A stretch of 64,000 nucleotides of DNA from Mycobacterium sp. 3519A (GTDB lineage: Bacteria > Actinomycetota > Actinomycetes > Mycobacteriales > Mycobacteriaceae): NCBI RefSeq assembly GCF_900240945.1, contig NZ_OESG01000014.1, positions 2,152,015 to 2,216,014 on the forward strand, written 5' to 3'. The position numbers were made by a program, and so were the translations under genes. Of this stretch, positions 34,691-42,272 are shown piece by piece. Each line of letters begins with the position of its first letter. The stretch's first letter is position 1. The notes beneath the pieces are model-generated. The model worked only from the letters and a program-made list of their open reading frames with translations. It searched no databases and was not told the DNA's origin.

Positions 34691-34954
34691 TCAGTGGCCG
34701 AGTCGGCCGCGGCCCAGGCGCAGCAGCAGCATCGCCAGGTCCTTGCCGTCGGGGCCCAGCTCGCTGTAGCGCTCGATGACCTTCATCTCGCGGCTGTGCA
34801 CCAGACGGGTGCCGCCGGAGGCCATCCGCGCCTTACCGATCAGCTTGGACACCTCGGTGCGCCGCTTGACCGCGGCCAGTATCGCCGCGTCGAGCTCGTC
34901 GATCTCGCGGCGCAGGTCGTCAATCTCAGCCACGGGTTCCATTTCGATAGTCAT
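34691..34954 (-). CDS. Chorismate mutase (AroQ type, cytoplasmic)
   Basis: 87 residues. Converts chorismate to prephenate, the committed step to Phe and Tyr. An all-helical AroQ domain: IDDLRREIDELDAAILAAVK, RRTEVSKLIGKARM, GGTRLVHSREMKVIERYSEL and the C-terminal MLLLRLGRGRLGH, matching the short actinobacterial enzyme (M. tuberculosis Rv0948c type), which gains full activity by binding DAHP synthase. No signal peptide. A strong GAGGAG lies 6 nt upstream of the ATG. The upstream leader looks like an aromatic-amino-acid attenuator (separate entries). Confidence 0.92.
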   Translation of the reverse strand: MTIEMEPVAEIDDLRREIDELDAAILAAVKRRTEVSKLIGKARMASGGTRLVHSREMKVIERYSELGPDGKDLAMLLLRLGRGRLGH

Positions 34955-35014
34955 TTCGGCTCCTCATTGTGTGGGTGGTCGGTCTCATCCGGTTTCGGGC
35001 CTCACACAAGAGAC

Positions 35015-35047
35015 GAGCCCCGGATCCGGAAGCGGACCGCGGGGCTC
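35015..35047 (-). terminator. Strong hairpin in the chorismate mutase leader, possible attenuator terminator
   Basis: On the minus strand GAGCCCCG and CGGGGCTC form the outer 8-bp stem (35040-35047 with 35015-35022) and the 17 bases between can pair further (GGTCCG with CGGATCC, one bulge). It lies about 60 nt before the chorismate mutase start and just after the leader ORF. The following bases (GTCTCTTGTG) are only moderately T-rich, so termination strength is uncertain. Confidence 0.5.
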
Positions 35048-35058
35048 TTTGTAAGCAG

Positions 35059-35112
35059 CTAGACCACGGGCACCGCTGGCCGGTACCCGTAAAAAAATCG
35101 TCCTTGCTGCAT
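35059..35112 (-). CDS. Candidate leader peptide of chorismate mutase, Phe/Tyr-rich
   Basis: A 17-codon ORF upstream of chorismate mutase on the same strand encodes MQQGRFFYGYRPAVPVV. It has two consecutive Phe codons (TTT TTT) and two Tyr codons (TAC GGG TAC), the end products of the pathway entered by chorismate mutase. The Tyr-Gly-Tyr codons form one arm of a 10-bp hairpin (35066-35075 with 35081-35090, one wobble pair). No clear ribosome site precedes the ATG, so it would be leaderless or weakly translated. The arrangement fits ribosome-mediated transcription attenuation; this is inference from sequence alone. Confidence 0.55.
   Translation of the reverse strand: MQQGRFFYGYRPAVPVV
35066..35090 (-). 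promoter_or_regulatory. Pause/antiterminator-type hairpin inside the leader ORF
   Basis: ACGGGTACCG and CGGTGCCCGT (minus strand) pair over 10 positions with one G-U wobble around GCCAG. Its second arm region GGCCAGCGG can alternatively pair, at 7 of 9 positions, with CCGCGGTCC in the ascending arm of the downstream hairpin. This mutually exclusive pairing is the logic of an attenuator. Confidence 0.5.
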
Positions 35113-35190
35113 GAGCACGTCTAGAAGTGTGCCATTTGAGGCCGTGGGAGCGCAAAGGGTGTCCCCTCACAGCGGTAAGTTGGGGCAGAC

Positions 35191-37503
35191 ATGAGTTTGC
35201 ACGTGACCGACCTGAATTCCGACTCCGAAGCCCTGCTGGACGGCCTGAACCCGCAACAGCGCGAGGCCGTGCTGCACGAAGGCACCCCCCTGCTGATCGT
35301 GGCGGGCGCCGGCTCCGGCAAGACCGCGGTGCTGACGCGCCGCATCGCCTACCTGCTGGCCGCCCGCGACGTCGGCGTGGGTCAGGTGCTGGCCATCACG
35401 TTCACGAACAAGGCCGCCGCCGAGATGCGCGAACGCGTGGTGCAACTGGTCGGGCCTCGCGCCCGGTCCATGTGGGTGTCGACCTTCCACTCCACCTGTG
35501 TGCGGATCCTGCGCAACCAGGCGTCCTTGATCAAGGGACTGAACTCCAACTTCTCGATCTACGACGCCGACGACTCGCGGCGGCTGCTGCTGATGATCGG
35601 CAAGGACATGGGCCTGGACACCAAGCGGTACTCGCCGCGGCTGCTGGCCAACGGGATCTCCAACCTGAAGAACGAGTTGATCGGGCCGGAGCAGGCGGCC
35701 TACGACGCGTCGAACGCGATGGAGGACCTGCCCCGGATCATCGCCGAGGTGTTCGCCGAATACCAACGCAGGCTGCGGGCCGCCAACGCGTTGGACTTCG
35801 ACGACCTGATCGGCGAGACAGTCGCTGTGCTGCAAGCCTTTCCGCAGATTGCGCAGTATTACCGCAGGCGGTTCCGGCATATCCTCGTCGACGAATATCA
35901 GGACACCAACCATGCGCAGTACGTGCTGGTGCGCGAACTCGTGGGTCGCGAAACCGAGGACGGTGTCCCGCCCGCCGAGCTGTGTGTGGTCGGCGATGCC
36001 GACCAGTCGATCTATGCGTTCCGCGGCGCCACCATCCGCAACATCGAGGACTTCGAACGCGACTACCCCAATGCCACAACCATTCTGCTGGAACAGAATT
36101 ACCGCTCGACGCAGAACATCCTGAGCGCCGCGAACGCGGTGATCTCCCGCAACGCAGGCCGTCGCGAGAAGCGGTTGTGGACCGATGCGGGCGAGGGCGA
36201 GCTGATCGTCGGCTACGTCGCCGACAACGAGCACGACGAGGCCCGCTTCGTCGCCGAGGAGATCGACGCGCTCGCCGACAAGGGTGAGATCACCTATAAC
36301 GACGTCGCGGTGTTCTACCGCACCAACAACTCGTCGCGAGCGTTGGAAGAGGTGTTCATCCGCGCGGGCATCCCGTACAAAGTCGTTGGCGGCGTTCGCT
36401 TTTACGAACGCCGCGAGATCCGCGACATCGTCGCGTACCTGCGGGTGCTCGACAACCCCGGTGACTCGGTCAGCATGCGACGCATCCTGAACACGCCGCG
36501 CCGCGGCATCGGCGACCGGGCGGAGGCCTGCGTCGCGGTGTACGCCGAGAACACCGGGGTCAGCTTCAACGAAGCGCTGCAGGCCGCGGCGGCGGGCAAG
36601 GTGCCGATGTTGAACACCCGCGCGGAGAAGTGCATCGCCAGTTTTGTTGAACTGCTTGACGACCTGCGCGGGCGTCTCGACGGTGAACTCGGCGAACTGG
36701 TCGAGGCGGTGCTCGACCGCACCGGCTACCGAACCGAACTCGAGAACTCCAGTGATCCGCAGGATTTGGCCAGGCTGGACAACCTGAACGAATTGGTCAG
36801 CGTCGCACACGAATTCAGCACCGACATGGCCAACGCGCAAGCCATGGGCGAGGTCAATCCGGAAGACGAGGACATCCCTGACACCGGCGTGCTAGCCCAG
36901 TTCCTGGAGCGGGTGTCGCTGGTCGCCGACGCCGACGAACTGCCCGAGCATGGCGCGGGTGTGGTGACCATGATGACCCTGCACACCGCCAAGGGACTGG
37001 AGTTCCCTGTGGTGTTCGTGACCGGCTGGGAGGACGGCATGTTCCCGCACATGCGGGCGCTCGGCGATCCGACCGAACTGTCCGAGGAGCGGCGGCTGGC
37101 CTACGTCGGGATCACCAGGGCGCGGCAGCGGCTGTACGTCAGCAGGGCCAGGGTCCGCTCGTCGTGGGGGCAGCCGATGCTCAACCCCGAATCGCGGTTC
37201 CTGAAGGAGATCCCGCAGGAGCTGATCGACTGGCGGCGCGTCGAACCGCCGCCGTCGTTGTCGGCACCCGTTAGCGGCGCGGGACGGTTCGGGACACCAC
37301 GCCCGGCGCCGACGCGTTCGGCGGCAGGCAAGCGCCCGCTGCTGGTGCTCGAGCCGGGCGACCGGGTCACCCACGACAAGTACGGCCTCGGCCGCGTCGA
37401 GGAGGTGTCCGGGGTGGGGGAGTCGGCGATGTCGCTGATCGACTTCGGCAGCGCGGGCCGGGTCAAGCTGATGCACAACCATGCTCCTGTGAGCAAGCTG
37501 TAG
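35191..37503 (+). CDS. uvrD1: ATP-dependent DNA helicase UvrD1 (UvrD/PcrA family)
   Basis: 770-residue superfamily-1A helicase for nucleotide-excision repair and break processing; in mycobacteria it works with Ku. Motifs in order: Q-motif LNPQQREAVLH, Walker A VAGAGSGKTAVLTRRI (about 36-51), ITFTNKAAAEMRERV, motif II VDEYQDTNHAQYV near 233, GDADQSIYAFRGA, ILLEQNYRSTQNIL, VVTMMTLHTAKGLEFPVVFV and RLAYVGITRARQRLYV. The last 70 residues (LEPGDRVTHDKYGLGRVEEV) form the C-terminal Tudor-like domain of PcrA/UvrD1. No SOS box was seen upstream. Divergent from the chorismate mutase leader. Confidence 0.95.
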   Translation: MSLHVTDLNSDSEALLDGLNPQQREAVLHEGTPLLIVAGAGSGKTAVLTRRIAYLLAARDVGVGQVLAITFTNKAAAEMRERVVQLVGPRARSMWVSTFHSTCVRILRNQASLIKGLNSNFSIYDADDSRRLLLMIGKDMGLDTKRYSPRLLANGISNLKNELIGPEQAAYDASNAMEDLPRIIAEVFAEYQRRLRAANALDFDDLIGETVAVLQAFPQIAQYYRRRFRHILVDEYQDTNHAQYVLVRELVGRETEDGVPPAELCVVGDADQSIYAFRGATIRNIEDFERDYPNATTILLEQNYRSTQNILSAANAVISRNAGRREKRLWTDAGEGELIVGYVADNEHDEARFVAEEIDALADKGEITYNDVAVFYRTNNSSRALEEVFIRAGIPYKVVGGVRFYERREIRDIVAYLRVLDNPGDSVSMRRILNTPRRGIGDRAEACVAVYAENTGVSFNEALQAAAAGKVPMLNTRAEKCIASFVELLDDLRGRLDGELGELVEAVLDRTGYRTELENSSDPQDLARLDNLNELVSVAHEFSTDMANAQAMGEVNPEDEDIPDTGVLAQFLERVSLVADADELPEHGAGVVTMMTLHTAKGLEFPVVFVTGWEDGMFPHMRALGDPTELSEERRLAYVGITRARQRLYVSRARVRSSWGQPMLNPESRFLKEIPQELIDWRRVEPPPSLSAPVSGAGRFGTPRPAPTRSAAGKRPLLVLEPGDRVTHDKYGLGRVEEVSGVGESAMSLIDFGSAGRVKLMHNHAPVSKL

Positions 37504-37552
37504 ATCGGGCTCGGGCGCAACAATTCGGCGCCCGCTTCGCGTTGGCCTTGAT

Positions 37553-38200
37553 GTGCACACCGTCTCCAGCGACTGGCATCTGTGGCTCGGCTTCCTCGGC
37601 GCGTCGATCGCGATCGCGTTGTCCCCCGGCGCGGGCGCGATCCAGTCGATGTCGTCAGGCCTGAGCCACGGCCTGTTGCGGTCGTATTGGAGCATCGTCG
37701 GCCAGGAACTGGGCTTGGTGCTTCAGCTGTCCCTGGTGGCGCTCGGTGTGGGCGCCATCGTCGCCAAGTCGATGCTGGCGTTCACGGTCATCAAGTTCGC
37801 GGGCGTGCTGTATCTGCTCTTCCTCGCGGTGCGCCAATGGCGCGCGTCGGCGTCTGCGTTGGCTGAGAAGGTCGGCGGCGGGTCGACGCGTGCGGGAATT
37901 CCGTTGCTGGCGAGGGGATTTCTGGTCAATGCGACCAACCCGAAGGCGCTGGTGTTCTACCTCGCCGTGCTGCCGCAGTTCGTCGTCCCGACGGTGCCGC
38001 TGGCACGGCAGTATCTGGTGATCGGGTTGACGTTGATCACCACAGACGTCGTCGTGATGAGCGGGTACGCCGGCCTCGCGACGCGCCTGCTGCGGGCGCT
38101 TGGCGCGCGTCGGCAACGGCTGATGAACCGGTTCTTCTCCGGGCTGTTCGCCACCGCGGCGGTGGTGCTGGCGCTGGTGCGCCGGGCCGCGACGGCCTAG
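37553..38200 (+). CDS. LysE-family amino-acid exporter
   Basis: 215 residues, six hydrophobic helices. Family signature FLGASIAIALSPGAGAIQSM in helix 1, then WSIVGQELGLVLQLSLVALG, FTVIKFAGVLYLLFLAVRQW and GFLVNATNPKALVFYLAVLPQF. The family exports amino acids or related small molecules; the substrate is unknown. GTG start at 37553. Its 3' end overlaps the convergent membrane-protein gene by 4 bp. Confidence 0.88.
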   Translation: MHTVSSDWHLWLGFLGASIAIALSPGAGAIQSMSSGLSHGLLRSYWSIVGQELGLVLQLSLVALGVGAIVAKSMLAFTVIKFAGVLYLLFLAVRQWRASASALAEKVGGGSTRAGIPLLARGFLVNATNPKALVFYLAVLPQFVVPTVPLARQYLVIGLTLITTDVVVMSGYAGLATRLLRALGARRQRLMNRFFSGLFATAAVVLALVRRAATA

Positions 38201-38784
38201 GGGTTGGCGCTGCGCGCCCAGCGGCCCGTGGCGGGCAGCAGCGCGAGCAGAATGCTGGCGAGCGGCAGCACTGGAATCGCGTACACCGGCGCCGCCAGGT
38301 TGGCGCCCGCGACGAACAGGCCGGCGAAAATCAGCAGCCCCACGGTCGCGCCGACGACGATCAGCAGCCGGCCCATGCGCCGCCTCAGCAGCAGCGCGAT
38401 CAGCCCGCTGATGAGCGCGCCCGCCGACACCGCGGTGAGGAAGCCGATGGCGACACAGAACAGCCGATCCGTGCGCCACCAGCCCGTGATCAGATCTGTG
38501 GCGATGACCGCGGTGGCCCAGCCGGACAGGATCGCGGCGATGGTGGTGCAGATGGCCGCCGTGGGGGTGGCTTGCGCCGACCGCGTCGGGCCGACGGCCA
38601 CCGGCTTGGCCCGCGGAATGTAGGACGTCTGCGGCTCGACCAGGGCCGGGAACTCGCCGGTCGGATGCCGCCGGATGATCGACGTCTGCGGCTCGGACTG
38701 GGCGGGCATCGGTGACGACGGCGTGGCGCCGTTGCGTCGAATGCGGGGTTGTTCAGGGGTCGGTTCGGACGGGCCGTCGCTCAC
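38197..38784 (-). CDS. Membrane protein with disordered N-terminus
   Basis: 195 residues. The first 75 are polar and Pro-rich with a repeated pattern (PQTSIIRRHPTGEFPALVEP, PQTSYIPRAKP). Four hydrophobic helices follow (AAICTTIAAILSGWATAVIA; CVAIGFLTAVSAGALISGLI; LLIVVGATVGLLIFAGLFVA; VLPLASILLALLPATG). I do not recognise a family. It starts 2 bp after the stop of the M23 peptidase gene on the same strand, so the two probably form an operon. Confidence 0.75.
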   Translation of the reverse strand: MSDGPSEPTPEQPRIRRNGATPSSPMPAQSEPQTSIIRRHPTGEFPALVEPQTSYIPRAKPVAVGPTRSAQATPTAAICTTIAAILSGWATAVIATDLITGWWRTDRLFCVAIGFLTAVSAGALISGLIALLLRRRMGRLLIVVGATVGLLIFAGLFVAGANLAAPVYAIPVLPLASILLALLPATGRWARSANP

Positions 38785-38786
38785 AC

Positions 38787-39854
38787 TTAGCCAACGTAGT
38801 TGCCGGGGCTAAGACCCCGCTGCGCCAGCCACGGCAACGGGTCGATCCGGTTGGTGCCGTTGAGCAGAACCTCGAAGTGGCAGTGCGGCCCTGTGGAATT
38901 GCCGCGGTTGCCGATGGTGGCGATCTGATCGCCCGCCATCACGCGCTGGCCCTTGCTGACCAGCCACGTGTTGACGTGGCCGTACAGCGTGACCGTGCCG
39001 TCGTTGTGGCGGATCTTGACCCACGCGCCGTAACCCGCGGTGGGTCCGACGTCGATCACCGTGCCGTCGGCGACCGCGTAGATCGGCGTGCCGATGGCGT
39101 TCGCGACGTCGATGCCGCCGTGCAGCACGCCCCAGCGATAGCCGAAGCCGGACGTGAACACACCCTTGGTGAACATCACGAACAGCGGCCGGTTCAGCCG
39201 CGCCTCGCGCTCGGCGCGCTCCTGCGCGAACGCGGCGGCCTTGGTGATCTCCTCGGCGTGCACCGACGAGTTGGCCGCAGGCGTGACCGACACGATCTGC
39301 ATGCCGTCTGTCGAGCCGGTGACGACGCCGCCGGCCATCGACGACGTGTCGGCGGCGAGCACCGCCTCCGACGGCTTCTTCTGGTCGGAGGTGTTGGCCA
39401 TCGTGTACGCGCCCGCGGCGGTCGCGCCGACGGCCATCGCCGCAACCATCAGCCGGCCCTTGACGGGCACGTCGTCCTTGCGGTGCAGACCACGACGGCC
39501 CGAGATGTCGATGATGTCGGTGGCCGCGACGCCGTTGCTGGTGTCGGTGTGGCTGTCGCGGTAGGCGTGTGAGACGCGCCGTTCGTCACGCGCATCCGGC
39601 CGGAACTCCGACGGCACCGCCAACCGCAACGGGATCAGATCGTCGGTGTCGTGGAGGTCGTCCAACTCGGGGGCGCGGATCACCTGGGACTCGCGGTCGA
39701 ACGCGGTGTTCTCGCGAAAGTCGAGGTCAGCGAGGTCACCGAACTCGTTGAACGGGATGATGTCGGTGATTTCAGAAGCTTCAGGTTCGGCCCATGAGTG
39801 CCGAGCGTTCGTCGTGACCTCCACCGGAGACTCAGACGAACGGTGCCGTGCCAA
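38787..39854 (-). CDS. M23-family (LytM-type) peptidase, membrane-anchored
   Basis: 355 residues with a TTG start preceded by AGAAGGA. The N-terminal 145 residues are acidic and cytoplasmic; one membrane segment follows (LMVAAMAVGATAAGAYTM); a helical linker (ITKAAAFAQERAEREARLN) leads to the M23 domain: FTSGFGYRWGVLHGGIDVAN with the metal-binding His/Asp, GTPIYAVADGTVIDVG, and GPHCHFEVLLNGTNRIDPLPWL with the HxH motif. All zinc ligands appear present, so it may cleave peptidoglycan peptides. The equivalent gene in M. tuberculosis is Rv0950c by recalled order. It diverges from sucC. Confidence 0.88.
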   Translation of the reverse strand: MARHRSSESPVEVTTNARHSWAEPEASEITDIIPFNEFGDLADLDFRENTAFDRESQVIRAPELDDLHDTDDLIPLRLAVPSEFRPDARDERRVSHAYRDSHTDTSNGVAATDIIDISGRRGLHRKDDVPVKGRLMVAAMAVGATAAGAYTMANTSDQKKPSEAVLAADTSSMAGGVVTGSTDGMQIVSVTPAANSSVHAEEITKAAAFAQERAEREARLNRPLFVMFTKGVFTSGFGYRWGVLHGGIDVANAIGTPIYAVADGTVIDVGPTAGYGAWVKIRHNDGTVTLYGHVNTWLVSKGQRVMAGDQIATIGNRGNSTGPHCHFEVLLNGTNRIDPLPWLAQRGLSPGNYVG

Positions 39855-39959
39855 CCTGGAATGTCCTTCTAGTCGTGACCGAAACGTGATCTAGACCAGA
39901 GGCACGTTAACCAAATCCCAATGTTCGTGGCAACCCGAGACGGTATTCCGCCGGGGATT

Positions 39960-39975
39960 GTGACTTGTATCACGT
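39960..39975. promoter_or_regulatory. CRP-type binding site upstream of sucCD
   Basis: TGTGACTTGTATCACG has perfect GTGA-N6-TCAC half-sites, the mycobacterial CRP (Rv3676-type) pattern. It lies 129 bp before the sucC start and 106 bp before the M23 peptidase start, in the 249-bp divergent region 39855-40103, which has no gene. CRP control of the TCA-cycle operon is plausible. Confidence 0.65.
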
Positions 39976-40103
39976 GACGGCGGGCGGTGAGATCTACCAC
40001 ATGACCGGTGGGCGATGGGGAAGGCGTTATTCCGTGTGGATAAAGTTCCCCCTGGCCCGTCGGGCGCAAACCTTCGACGTCAACGCACAAAGACAGTGAG
40101 TCC

Positions 40104-41270
40104 ATGGATCTCTTCGAATACCAAGCGAAAGAGCTGTTCGCCAAGCACAACGTGCCCAGCACGCCGGGTCGGGTGACCGACACCGCTGAGGGCGCCAAGG
40201 CCATCGCCACCGAAATCGGTCGACCCGTCATGGTCAAGGCGCAGGTGAAGACCGGCGGCCGCGGCAAGGCGGGCGGCGTGAAGTACGCGGCCACCCCCGA
40301 CGACGCGTTCACCCACGCGCAGAACATCCTCGGCCTGGACATCAAGGGCCACGTCGTGAAGAAGCTCTTGGTCGCCGAGGCCAGCGACATCGCCGAGGAG
40401 TACTACATCTCGTTCCTGCTGGACCGTGCCAACCGCACGTACCTGGCGATGTGCTCGGTCGAGGGCGGCATGGAGATCGAAGAGGTCGCGGCGACCAAGC
40501 CCGAACGGCTGGCCAAGGTGCCCGTCAACGCCGTCAAGGGCGTCGACCTGGCGTTCGCGCGCTCGATCGCCGAGCAGGGCCACCTGCCCGCCGAGGTGCT
40601 CGACGCGGCCGCGGTGACGATCCAGAAGCTGTGGGAGGTGTTCGTCGCCGAGGACGCCACGCTGGTCGAGGTGAACCCGTTGGTGCGCACGCCCGACAAC
40701 CAGATCCTCGCGCTGGACGGCAAGGTCACGCTGGACGCCAACGCCGACTTCCGTCAGCCCGGCCACGCCGAGTTCGAGGATCGCGACGCCACCGATCCGC
40801 TGGAGCTCAAGGCCAAGGAGCACGACCTCAACTACGTCAAGCTCGACGGTGAGGTCGGCATCATCGGCAACGGCGCGGGACTGGTGATGTCCACGCTCGA
40901 CGTCGTCGCATACGCGGGCGAGAAGCACGGCGGCGTGAAGCCGGCCAACTTCCTCGACATCGGCGGCGGCGCCTCGGCAGAGGTGATGGCGGCCGGTCTG
41001 GACGTCATCCTGCACGACCCTCAGGTCAAGAGTGTGTTCGTGAACGTGTTCGGCGGCATCACGGCCTGCGACGCGGTCGCCAACGGCATCGTCAAGGCGC
41101 TGCAGATCCTGGGCGACGAAGCCAACAAACCACTGGTGGTCCGGCTCGACGGCAACAACGTCGACGAGGGCCGTCGCATCCTGGCTGAAGCCAACCACCC
41201 GCTGGTGACTGAGGTGGGCACGATGGACGAAGCCGCCGACGTAGCGGCCGCCAAGGCCGCGAGCGCCTGA
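40104..41270 (+). CDS. sucC: Succinyl-CoA synthetase beta subunit
   Basis: 388 residues. With SucD it converts succinyl-CoA to succinate with formation of ATP or GTP in the TCA cycle. Starts [20 protein letters not shown], with ATP-grasp segments [36 protein letters not shown] and the CoA-ligase segment [35 protein letters not shown] and [15 protein letters not shown]. Length and order are standard. The sucD ATG is 10 bp after the stop. Confidence 0.97.
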   Translation: MDLFEYQAKELFAKHNVPSTPGRVTDTAEGAKAIATEIGRPVMVKAQVKTGGRGKAGGVKYAATPDDAFTHAQNILGLDIKGHVVKKLLVAEASDIAEEYYISFLLDRANRTYLAMCSVEGGMEIEEVAATKPERLAKVPVNAVKGVDLAFARSIAEQGHLPAEVLDAAAVTIQKLWEVFVAEDATLVEVNPLVRTPDNQILALDGKVTLDANADFRQPGHAEFEDRDATDPLELKAKEHDLNYVKLDGEVGIIGNGAGLVMSTLDVVAYAGEKHGGVKPANFLDIGGGASAEVMAAGLDVILHDPQVKSVFVNVFGGITACDAVANGIVKALQILGDEANKPLVVRLDGNNVDEGRRILAEANHPLVTEVGTMDEAADVAAAKAASA

Positions 41271-41280
41271 AAGGACTGAA

Positions 41281-42183
41281 ATGGCAATCTTTTTGACGAA
41301 GGACAGCAAGGTCATCGTCCAGGGCATCACCGGCGGCGAGGCCACCACGCACACCGCGCGGATGCTCAAGGCAGGCACCCAGATTCTCGGCGGCGTCAAC
41401 GCGCGCAAGGCCGGAACCACGGTGTCGCACGTCGATAAGGACGGACAAAGCGTCGATTTGCCGGTGTTCGGCACCGTCAAGGAGGCCATGGAGAAGACCG
41501 GCGCCGACGTTTCGATCATCTTCGTGCCGCCGAAATTCGCCAAGGACGCGATCATCGAGGCCATCGATGCGGAGATTCCGCTGCTGGTCGTCATCACCGA
41601 GGGAATTCCGGTGCAGGACAGCGCATATGCGTGGGCCTATAACGTCGAGAAGGGCAACAAGACCCGCATCATCGGGCCGAACTGCCCCGGCATCATCACC
41701 CCAGGCCAGTCGCTGGTCGGCATCACTCCTGCCAACATCAGCGGCCCCGGCCCGATCGGTCTGGTGTCCAAGTCCGGCACGCTGACCTACCAGATGATGT
41801 TCGAGTTGCGCGATTTCGGCTTCACCACGTCGATCGGCATCGGCGGCGACCCGGTCATCGGCACCACCCACATCGATGCGATCGAGGCGTTCGAGAAGGA
41901 CCCCGACACCAAGGTCATCGTGATGATCGGCGAGATCGGCGGCGACGCCGAGGAGCGGGCCGCCGACTACATCAAGGCCAACGTCTCCAAGCCGGTCGTC
42001 GGCTACGTCGCGGGATTCACCGCGCCGGAGGGCAAGACGATGGGCCACGCGGGCGCCATCGTGTCCGGTTCGTCGGGCACCGCGCAGGCCAAGAAGGAGG
42101 CCCTCGAGGCCGCCGGCGTGAAGGTCGGCAAGACCCCGTCGGAGACCGCGCGCCTGGCCAGGGAGATCCTGCAGAGCCTGTAA
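41281..42183 (+). CDS. sucD: Succinyl-CoA synthetase alpha subunit
   Basis: 300 residues. The CoA-binding Rossmann domain begins [32 protein letters not shown] and [15 protein letters not shown] follow; the phosphorylated active-site His is His256 in [17 protein letters not shown]. Forms the heterodimer with SucC, co-transcribed with it (10-bp gap, GAAAGGA ribosome site). Confidence 0.97.
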   Translation: MAIFLTKDSKVIVQGITGGEATTHTARMLKAGTQILGGVNARKAGTTVSHVDKDGQSVDLPVFGTVKEAMEKTGADVSIIFVPPKFAKDAIIEAIDAEIPLLVVITEGIPVQDSAYAWAYNVEKGNKTRIIGPNCPGIITPGQSLVGITPANISGPGPIGLVSKSGTLTYQMMFELRDFGFTTSIGIGGDPVIGTTHIDAIEAFEKDPDTKVIVMIGEIGGDAEERAADYIKANVSKPVVGYVAGFTAPEGKTMGHAGAIVSGSSGTAQAKKEALEAAGVKVGKTPSETARLAREILQSL

Positions 42184-42213
42184 TTCGCTCGATGTGAACT
42201 AGACCGCAGGATT

Positions 42214-42227
42214 AGGAACACGTTCTA
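42214..42227. promoter_or_regulatory. KstR-like box upstream of the thiolase-like gene
   Basis: AGGAACACGTTCTA matches TnnAACnnGTTnnA except for the first base (A for T), and extends to TTCTAGTT on the right as in strong sites. It lies 46 bp before the ATG at 42273. Confidence 0.65.
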
Positions 42228-42272
42228 GTTGTCGATTAGCCTGACGAATTAACACCCGTCAGGAGGTCTGTA

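Noticed and set aside
35113..35190. Possible SOS (LexA) box upstream of uvrD1
   Set aside because: No TCGAAC-N4-GTTCGA-like palindrome is present in the region.
35167..36840. 557-codon open frame antisense to uvrD1
   Set aside because: Shadow of the helicase gene.
40080..41597. 505-codon open frame antisense to sucC/sucD
   Set aside because: Spans two well-supported genes; shadow.
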